Source: Parabacteroides sp. PH5-46
Lineage (GTDB): Bacteria > Bacteroidota > Bacteroidia > Bacteroidales > Tannerellaceae
Length of the DNA stretch: 64,000 bases
Assembly: GCF_029892785.1 (NCBI RefSeq)
Contig: NZ_JARXXA010000005.1
Coordinates: 186,001-250,000, forward strand
Direction of reading: 5' to 3'
Translations under genes and position numbers: made by a program
The notes under the pieces: model-generated
Database searches by the model: none
What the model was told of the DNA's origin: nothing
The model's input: only the letters and a program-made list of their open reading frames with translations
Shown here: positions 39,696-45,859 of the stretch, one piece after another
Layout: each line of letters starts with the position of its first letter
Position numbering within the stretch: position 1 is the stretch's first letter

Positions 39696-40267
39696 ATGGA
39701 ATTACAGATTATACAAAACAAGATATATGAGATAAGAGGGCATAAAGTGATGCTAGACTTCGATCTGGCAGGCTTGTATGGCGTTGAGACACGAAGACTG
39801 AAAGAGCAGGTAAAACGTAACATAGAACGTTTTCCTGCAGACTTCATGTTCCAACTTACTAAAATAGAATGGAACGGGCTTATCGCAAATTGCGACAACC
39901 TTCCCGAAAATGCTAAGTACAGCCCTGCCACACCTTTTGCTTTTACCCAGGAAGGCGTAGCCATGTTGTCCGGAGTCTTACGTTCGCCAAAGCTGTACAG
40001 ATCAACATCAGTATCATGCGTGCTTTTGTCGCTATTCGTCAGCTATTAACTAACCCACCCATCGACAGGATTGCAGAACTACAAAAAGAAGTTCGGGAAC
40101 TCAAAGAATACGTTGAAGAAGTATTTACCGACTACAACGATATAAACGAGGACACAAGGATGCAATTAGAACTTATCAATGAATCGCTGGCGGAGCTTCA
40201 AGCCAAAAAGAAGCTGGATGAGAGGCCGCGTAGGCCGATTGGGTTTGTTAAACCTAAAGATGCGTGA
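39696..40267 (+). pseudogene. ORF6N-domain protein, cassette 3, with a -1 frameshift
   Basis: The frame starts [20 protein letters not shown] and continues through FTQEGVAMLSGVLRS, then loses one base near 39985-39988 (CGTTCGCC where a TCGGCC-like junction would keep frame) and terminates at 40049. The tail continues in the next frame as KAVQINISIMRAFVAIRQLL to GFVKPKDA at 40267. Total length is 572 nt, one base short. Both broken copies fail in the same small region of the gene. Confidence 0.8.
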
Positions 40268-40310
40268 ATAGCATTTTATACCATTATATATCAAATCATT
40301 AAAGCATAGC

Positions 40311-40402
40311 AAAAAATCGCATGCGTACTTCTTGAAAATTGCAGCCATGCGTTTTTGAAATTGCATGCATGCGTTTGGAAAAACGCACGTATGCGATTTT
40401 TA
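40311..40402. repeat. Intergenic island of GCATGCGT-type repeats
   Basis: Three direct copies and one inverted copy of a roughly 20-bp word (like AATYGCATGCATGCGTTTTT) lie in 92 bp: near 40315, 40340, 40359 and, inverted, 40382-40402. The outermost copies form a long imperfect palindrome. There is no coding capacity. Confidence 0.7.
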
Positions 40403-40471
40403 CGTCATGCAATATATTGTTATATTTGGTTGAAACTTAAAGTGGCTTAAAATAAAAAAACTATTTTTGAC

Positions 40472-40479
40472 ACCTGAAA
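40472..40479 (+). promoter_or_regulatory. Putative -7 element for the YhcH-family gene
   Basis: TATTTTTG matches TAnnTTTG and ends 20 nt before the ATG at 40500. A second match (TATATTTG, 40421-40428) lies farther upstream, just after the GCATGCGT island. Confidence 0.45.
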
Positions 40480-40499
40480 ACTACTAATAGCATAATATC

Positions 40500-40997
40500 A
40501 TGAAAGAAGATTGGAACAACTTAGCTTGTAAACCGGATGCCAGTATTAATCAGCAACAGTTTGAAGTACAAATAGCAAAGAATAGAGGAGCCTGGCAGGT
40601 AGCGCTCGATTTTATTAAAAAAGGAGGTTTGGAGCAGTTGGAGAATGGGCGTTACGACTTGTCGGACGGTACCTATGTTGCCGTTTCCGAATATGAAACA
40701 AAGGATCCGGAAGTAGCCAGATATGAGGTTCACCGCAAGTACATAGACATTCAATACGTAGCTAATGGTGAAGAGTTTATTGAGCTGTTACCTCTGAGTT
40801 TATTTAAGGAAGAACAGCAGTACAATGCAGAAAAAGATATCATTTTCTTTAACGAAAATCCCAAGGGAGAAAAGCTATATGCCGACAAAAACCACTTCTT
40901 TATTTTCTTCCCGGACGAGGCTCACAAACCCGGTTTACAGACAGAGATAAAAGGAAAAGTCAAAAAAATAGTCATAAAGATACCCTTTATTGGCTAA
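40500..40997 (+). CDS. YhcH/YjgK/YiaL (DUF386) family protein
   Basis: The 165-residue protein belongs to the YhcH beta-sandwich/cupin family; hallmark segments are EVHRKYIDIQYVANGEE (His and metal-binding region) and FFIFFPDEAHKPGL near 137-150. Family members are linked to sialic acid and other sugar catabolism, possibly as anomerases or metal-dependent isomerases. No sialic acid genes are seen nearby, so a pathway cannot be assigned. Confidence 0.85.
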   Translation: MKEDWNNLACKPDASINQQQFEVQIAKNRGAWQVALDFIKKGGLEQLENGRYDLSDGTYVAVSEYETKDPEVARYEVHRKYIDIQYVANGEEFIELLPLSLFKEEQQYNAEKDIIFFNENPKGEKLYADKNHFFIFFPDEAHKPGLQTEIKGKVKKIVIKIPFIG

Positions 40998-41014
40998 TCG
41001 TTCCGTTTTATTCT

Positions 41015-41022
41015 TATTTTTG
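41015..41022 (+). promoter_or_regulatory. Putative -7 element for the partner-switching operon
   Basis: TATTTTTG matches the -7 consensus, 23 nt before the ATG at 41046. TTGG at 40990-40993 is 21 bp upstream and may serve as the -33 element. Confidence 0.5.
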
Positions 41023-41045
41023 TTATTTACAAACCATACATGTAA

Positions 41046-41348
41046 ATGAAAATAACAATTGAAAAAGGAGAAGATCTGGTAATCCGTCTTTCCGGCCAAT
41101 TAGATACACTTGCCGCCACAGAGTTTGAAAAGGAAATAAAGGAAGTGTTGAAAAGTGATTCCAACCATATTATACTGAACGGAGAAGAACTAACCTATGT
41201 TAGTAGCGCCGGACTCAGACTGCTTCTTACCTTGCAGAAAGGAATGAAAACCAAAGGAGGGACGTTGCGCCTGAAGAATATCCGCCGAGAAATCATGGAG
41301 ATTTTTAACATTACCGGCTTTTCTTCTATACTGACTATCGAACAATAA
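41046..41348 (+). CDS. STAS-domain anti-anti-sigma factor-like protein (RsbV/SpoIIAA type)
   Basis: The 100-residue STAS protein has LSGQLDTLAATEFEKEI and ILNGEELTYVSSAGLRLLL. In the RsbV/SpoIIAA family the phosphorylated Ser sits two residues before the conserved Gly of the second motif; here that is Ser54 in SSAG. Such proteins bind and release RsbW-like kinases depending on phosphorylation. It is the first gene of a five-gene signalling module. Confidence 0.92.
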   Translation: MKITIEKGEDLVIRLSGQLDTLAATEFEKEIKEVLKSDSNHIILNGEELTYVSSAGLRLLLTLQKGMKTKGGTLRLKNIRREIMEIFNITGFSSILTIEQ

Positions 41349-41365
41349 GTGATCCGCTCCGGTAT

Positions 41366-41776
41366 ATGGTTAAATCAATGTATATCAAAAACGAAATGGA
41401 TCAGATTCATGTCCTGAACCATTTCATTGAAGAATCGATGACTGACTTCGGCCTGAATGAGACCACCTCTATGAATATAAAGCTGGCTCTTGAAGAAGCT
41501 GTTGTCAACATTATTTCGTATGCCTATCCCGGAGAGAAAAACAAGAAAATCCATATCCGGCTGGAGTATGACAACAACCGGCTGACGATTGTAGTGACCG
41601 ACACCGGTGTCCCTTTCGACCCGACAGAGATGAAAGAACCGGATATTTCGTCGCCACTTGAAGAACGGCCCATCGGAGGACTGGGTACGTACCTTGTCAA
41701 ACAACTGATGACGGAGGTTTGCTACCAACGTACCGACAACAAAAACATATTAACCCTGATAAAAGAGATTCACTAA
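41366..41776 (+). CDS. RsbW/SpoIIAB-type serine-kinase anti-sigma-like ATPase
   Basis: The 136-residue GHKL ATPase has the N-box ALEEAVVNIISYAY near 45-58, the G1-type motif VTDTGVPFDPTEM and GGLGTYLVKQLM near 107-118. RsbW-like proteins phosphorylate the STAS partner and sequester a sigma factor or other protein. A later ATG at 41378 (MYIKNE) is also a possible start. There is no sigma factor gene next to it. Confidence 0.9.
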   Translation: MVKSMYIKNEMDQIHVLNHFIEESMTDFGLNETTSMNIKLALEEAVVNIISYAYPGEKNKKIHIRLEYDNNRLTIVVTDTGVPFDPTEMKEPDISSPLEERPIGGLGTYLVKQLMTEVCYQRTDNKNILTLIKEIH

Positions 41777-41778
41777 TT

Positions 41779-42897
41779 ATGCCGGACTTCAACATCAAAG
41801 ACATAGAAAAGTTAAAGCTAAAGATACAGCTTATAGAAAAAACCTTCATAGGCTGTGTCATATTAGTGATACTCTCTCTCTATTATGATTGGGACGCAGT
41901 AACAGGTATATCGGTTGTTGCTCTGATCATTATCCAGATTATCAAGTCAAGGCTGAGTAAACAGCTGAAACAAAAAGAATATCTGGCAAAAATAGTAGAA
42001 GAACGAACCATCGAACTCCGGGTACAGCGTGACCAAGTACTAAAAGAATCGGAACAGCTGTCTAAGACGCTGGCAGCTCTTGCCGAGGCACAAGACGAAC
42101 TGGTTCGTAAAGAACGCCTGGCTACCGTTGGGCAACTATCCAAAGGTTTGGTAGACAGAATTCTGAACCCGCTGAATTACATCAACAATTTTGCCTCGCT
42201 GTCAGTAGAACTGGCTAACGACCTGAGGAAGAACATTCAGAACGGAGAAACAGCGATGAATAAAGAGCTGTATGCCGATACTACCGAAATTCTGAACATG
42301 ATAACCAGCAACCTGAACAAGATAACCGAACATGGCGTTAATACCGTACGGATCGTAAAAGCGATGGAAGAGTTGCTAAAGGATCAGAAACTTAAAATGG
42401 CATCTGCCGACATCAACAACCTGTGCAAAGTAAATATAGATGTTATAACCAAACTGTTTGCCAAAGAAATTGAAGAGAAAAACATCGACATATCATTCCA
42501 GGGACTGACGCTCTCATTGATGATCGATATGAATATCGAACAGATGAGTAAAATGTTCCTTAATGTAATGAAGAACAGCATTTATGCCATTCTTAAGAAA
42601 GCAGAAAAACAAACCTTCGAGCCCAAGATTATTGTCAAGCTGGAGAAAGAAGGATCCCAGATTATCATCAGTATACAAGACAATGGCATCGGTATTGAAG
42701 ACAGTATAAAAGACAAGGTATTTGAACCCTTCTTCACGACCAAACCTACAGCCGAAGCCTCCGGTATAGGGCTGTATGTAAGCCGCGAAGTAGTACTTAG
42801 TCATAAAGGTAGCATCGCTGTAAAAAGCGAAAAAAATAAATATACGGAATTTACCATCACAGTTCCCATTCATCAAAACATAGAACCTAATGAGTGA
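41779..42897 (+). CDS. Membrane histidine-kinase-like protein lacking the phosphoacceptor His
   Basis: The start at 41779 gives 372 residues, 2 nt after the previous stop. Two membrane helices cover about 21-56, then a coiled coil. The dimerisation helix reads GLVDRILNPLNYI, where the sister kinase downstream has GIAHEIQNPLNFV; the expected His is Asp126 and the next Glu is Arg127. The ATPase domain keeps its N-box (MSKMFLNVMKNSIYAILKKA) and G boxes (DNGIGIED, ASGIGLYVSREV). It should bind ATP but cannot be phosphorylated at the usual site, so it may be a scaffold or a heterodimer partner of the next gene. Confidence 0.88.
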   Translation: MPDFNIKDIEKLKLKIQLIEKTFIGCVILVILSLYYDWDAVTGISVVALIIIQIIKSRLSKQLKQKEYLAKIVEERTIELRVQRDQVLKESEQLSKTLAALAEAQDELVRKERLATVGQLSKGLVDRILNPLNYINNFASLSVELANDLRKNIQNGETAMNKELYADTTEILNMITSNLNKITEHGVNTVRIVKAMEELLKDQKLKMASADINNLCKVNIDVITKLFAKEIEEKNIDISFQGLTLSLMIDMNIEQMSKMFLNVMKNSIYAILKKAEKQTFEPKIIVKLEKEGSQIIISIQDNGIGIEDSIKDKVFEPFFTTKPTAEASGIGLYVSREVVLSHKGSIAVKSEKNKYTEFTITVPIHQNIEPNE

Positions 42898-43723
42898 TTT
42901 GAACAAGCAAATAGAATATTTGAAAAAACAGATCAGCAATCAAGATCGCTTATCTTCACTTGGAATGCTCAGCGCCGGGATTGCACATGAAATACAGAAT
43001 CCTTTGAATTTCGTGATCAACTTCAGCAAGTTGTCGCTTAAGCTATTGCAGGACATGGAAGAGATACTGTCTGAAGTAAACTACCAACTGCCGGAAGACG
43101 TAAAAGAGGAGATACAGGATATCATGTCTGATTTGAAAGGTAATATGAACAAAATAGAGGAAAACGGCAACCGGGCATCCAATACGGTACGGGGAGTACT
43201 TCTCTATTCCAGAGGGAAAGATGATGAATATATGCCTACCGACCTGAAGCAACTGCTTCACGAATATATCTGGCTATCCTATCATGCTATCAGAGCCAAC
43301 AATAAAAGCTTCAATGCTTCGATAAAAGAAGAGTACGGTGAGGATGTACCCGAACTAAATATCATTCCGCAAGATCTGAGCCGTGTGATTATCAATATTA
43401 TGAACAATGCCTGTTATGCCGTATTCAGCAAGGCAAAAGAGGCGTCCGACCAGCCGTACAGCCCAACTATTACCGTCAGCCTGAAAAAGGAAGACGAGTG
43501 GGTAAAACTGATTATAGAAGACAATGGTACAGGTATGTCGGATGAAGTAAGCGGGCAACTGTTTACACCCTTTTTTACAACAAAGCCGGTAGGTGAAGGA
43601 ACCGGACTGGGTTTATCTATCAGTAAATCCATTATAGAAAGTAAGCATAACGGAAAAATTGAGGTAGAAACAAAAGTGAATGAATTTACCCGCTTTATTA
43701 TTTCCCTTCCCATTGAAAAATAA
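42890..43723 (+). CDS. Histidine kinase, cytosolic
   Basis: This 277-residue kinase overlaps the previous gene by 8 nt. It has no membrane segment, only a short coiled start, then the canonical SAGIAHEIQNPLNF with His33 and the ATPase domain (IINIMNNACYAVFSKAKE, DNGTGMSDEV and GEGTGLGLSISKSI). It is the likely active phosphodonor of the module, with the receiver-PP2C protein as target. Confidence 0.93.
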   Translation: MSDLNKQIEYLKKQISNQDRLSSLGMLSAGIAHEIQNPLNFVINFSKLSLKLLQDMEEILSEVNYQLPEDVKEEIQDIMSDLKGNMNKIEENGNRASNTVRGVLLYSRGKDDEYMPTDLKQLLHEYIWLSYHAIRANNKSFNASIKEEYGEDVPELNIIPQDLSRVIINIMNNACYAVFSKAKEASDQPYSPTITVSLKKEDEWVKLIIEDNGTGMSDEVSGQLFTPFFTTKPVGEGTGLGLSISKSIIESKHNGKIEVETKVNEFTRFIISLPIEK

Positions 43724-43735
43724 AAGAAAAGAACT

Positions 43736-44896
43736 ATGCCTGTGAGAATTTTAAGTGTAGACGACGAGCAAGACCTGGAGATATTACTGACACAGTATTT
43801 TCGGAGGAAAATAAAGAAAGGCGAATATGAGTTCTCTTTTGCCCACAATGGAGTGGAAGCCTTGCAGATGATACTCACCCAGCCCTACGATATTATACTG
43901 AGCGACATTAATATGCCGGAAATGGACGGACTTACCCTCCTGACCAAAATAAACGAAATGCGCAATCCGGCCCTGAAATGCATCATGGTTTCAGCCTATG
44001 GCGACATGGAGAATATCCGCACCGCCATGAACCGGGGAGCATTTGACTTTACCACCAAGCCTATCAACCTGGAAGATATGGAACTTACCATCGAAAAGGC
44101 TATAGAGCAGATCCGGTTTGTAAAGAATGCCCAGCACGAACATACGCAGCTTAAGTCTATCCAGTCCGACCTGAAAGTAGCGAAAGAAATACAGGAGACT
44201 ATTCTTCCCAAGACGTTTCCTCCTTTCCCCGAATGGAAATCCTTCGACATTTATGCTTCCATGCAAGCTGCAGCCTATGTAGGAGGGGATTTTTATGATT
44301 TCTTCAAAATAGACAATGACCGACTGGGATTTGTAGTTGCCGACGTATCCGGAAAGGGTATCCCGGCTGCTATCTTCATGGCCATAAGCCGTACGGTTAT
44401 ACGTGCCATCGCTGTTACAGAAAACTCTGCAGCTCAATGCATGAAGCGCTCCAACAGCATCCTTTGTCAGGAGAGTGTAAATGACATGTTTGTTACCGTA
44501 TTTTATGGTATTCTGAACATAAACAGTGGCTTGGTTACGTATTGCAATGCCGGGCATAACCCTCCTATTCTGATCAAACAAAACGGAGATACATCCTATA
44601 TCCCCCTGACAAATGATATGATTCTCGGCGCCATTCCGGAAGCCGAATATCATGAAAAAGAACTAAAACTGGAACCCGGAGACAATCTATTCCTGTATAC
44701 CGACGGCATTACAGAAGCCATGAACAGAGAACATGAGCTATACGGAGAAGAACGTTTGTTGGAAAATTGTAAACACCTGGCAGGAAGTTCAGCCATGGAA
44801 GCAATCAACAAAATAACAGAAACCGTAGGCGACTTCACTATAGGAGCCGTACAATCCGACGACATTACGCTTTTATCATTAGTCTTTAATGGCTAA
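43736..44896 (+). CDS. Response regulator with PP2C/SpoIIE phosphatase output (RsbU-like)
   Basis: The 386-residue protein has an N-terminal receiver with Asp57 in LSDINMPEMDGL, a linker coiled coil and a PP2C-type phosphatase with YVGGDFYDFF, VADVSGKGIPAAIFM and the final AVQSDDITLLSLV. Phosphorylation of the receiver should control dephosphorylation of the STAS protein encoded at the start of the same operon, completing a partner-switching loop. It is the last gene; a long hairpin follows. Confidence 0.94.
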   Translation: MPVRILSVDDEQDLEILLTQYFRRKIKKGEYEFSFAHNGVEALQMILTQPYDIILSDINMPEMDGLTLLTKINEMRNPALKCIMVSAYGDMENIRTAMNRGAFDFTTKPINLEDMELTIEKAIEQIRFVKNAQHEHTQLKSIQSDLKVAKEIQETILPKTFPPFPEWKSFDIYASMQAAAYVGGDFYDFFKIDNDRLGFVVADVSGKGIPAAIFMAISRTVIRAIAVTENSAAQCMKRSNSILCQESVNDMFVTVFYGILNINSGLVTYCNAGHNPPILIKQNGDTSYIPLTNDMILGAIPEAEYHEKELKLEPGDNLFLYTDGITEAMNREHELYGEERLLENCKHLAGSSAMEAINKITETVGDFTIGAVQSDDITLLSLVFNG

Positions 44897-44899
44897 TGT

Positions 44900-45015
44900 A
44901 AAAGAATTGAAAATGGAAAGTTGAAAATTGAAAACGGGTTTGCAACAACTCTTTTTCAATTTTCAACTTTCCATTTTTAATTCTTTTATTAAAGTAAGTC
45001 GAGGCTTACTTTAAT
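44900..45015. terminator. Long bidirectional hairpin terminator between convergent genes
   Basis: Positions 44900-44934 pair with 44953-44987 over 35 bp with a single mismatch, and a second 11-bp hairpin (44988-44998 with 45005-45015) overlaps the stop of the minus-strand lipoprotein gene. The convergent genes on each side make a shared terminator likely. The arm sequence (TTGAAAATTGAAAA) recurs at 56456-56487. Confidence 0.7.
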
Positions 45016-45842
45016 AAATTATCGCGTACGCTTATGATTTCTGCGTTTGCAGTTCTTGCTGTTTGGATAGAGGTTACTTTTTCTTTCAATGGGTTGATTG
45101 TTGCGCCCAGTTCTTTCAGGTCTGGATAATAGGCAGCTAAGTCTGCTGTTACTTCGCTCAGGGTGTCTAAGCGTTTCATCATATTATCGGAAAGACCAGC
45201 TGATGTAGCATCTCCTTTAACCACTAATGAGGGGTTGGCATATACACAAGCTGATTCTGCAGCGATACCGCTTAACATTTCAATCTGCACATCAATCTTG
45301 TCGTTATTGATCATTTCCTGCAATACTTTGTCTTCCTGAGATTGGATGAATTTGGCAAAGTCTTCTTTGGAAGCATTCTGTGGAGCCGATTCTTTCAGGA
45401 TATTCATAACGAAAGTAATATTCAGGTCTGAAGTCAGTTTCGCCAATACTCCTTCCAACTCAGCTGTTGGCTGACCCATGGCTTTCTTCACGTTGTAATC
45501 GGTAAAATACATACCGCAGGCACGTGCTTTCTGAGAAGCAGAATTCAATTCGGAAGCTTTGGCAACCGGAAGCATATAACCCAGATCACCTACGCTGATT
45601 GTTACCTCGCTGGTAGCAACACGATAAGGTATTTCGGAAGATGGCATATCCTTCAACAGGAGAACCGTTTCCGTTTTAACTTCTTCTGTCAATAAGCTCT
45701 TAGGCATATTCCCTGCTATAACAGCAGCCTCTTCAGTTTTAGCTTCATCTTCTTTGGCTTTCTTGCCTCCGCAAGAGACCAGACAGAACACAAATGCAGT
45801 CAGGGTCATCAGACTGATAATACTTTTTTTCATAATGATCAA
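45006..45842 (-). CDS. Lipoprotein of unknown function
   Basis: The 278-residue product has a lipobox LVSC (Cys24) and then a mostly helical, alanine-rich, acidic mature part. An ATG at 45833 gives a start three residues later. It contains no recognised enzyme motif. It lies 17 nt downstream of the ABC transporter gene on the same strand, so the two are probably co-transcribed and functionally linked at the envelope. Confidence 0.8.
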   Translation of the reverse strand: MIIMKKSIISLMTLTAFVFCLVSCGGKKAKEDEAKTEEAAVIAGNMPKSLLTEEVKTETVLLLKDMPSSEIPYRVATSEVTISVGDLGYMLPVAKASELNSASQKARACGMYFTDYNVKKAMGQPTAELEGVLAKLTSDLNITFVMNILKESAPQNASKEDFAKFIQSQEDKVLQEMINNDKIDVQIEMLSGIAAESACVYANPSLVVKGDATSAGLSDNMMKRLDTLSEVTADLAAYYPDLKELGATINPLKEKVTSIQTARTANAEIISVRDNLLK

Positions 45843-45859
45843 TTTAATAATGTATGTTT

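Noticed and set aside
40311-40402. CRISPR-like array at the GCATGCGT island
   Set aside because: The copies are not regularly spaced, one is inverted, the spacers are short and no cas gene is present.
41719-41778. Earlier start of the membrane kinase inside the RsbW-like gene
   Set aside because: The ATG at 41779 follows the previous stop by 2 nt and gives a sensible membrane protein; the extra 20 residues are antisense-like noise from the overlapping frame.
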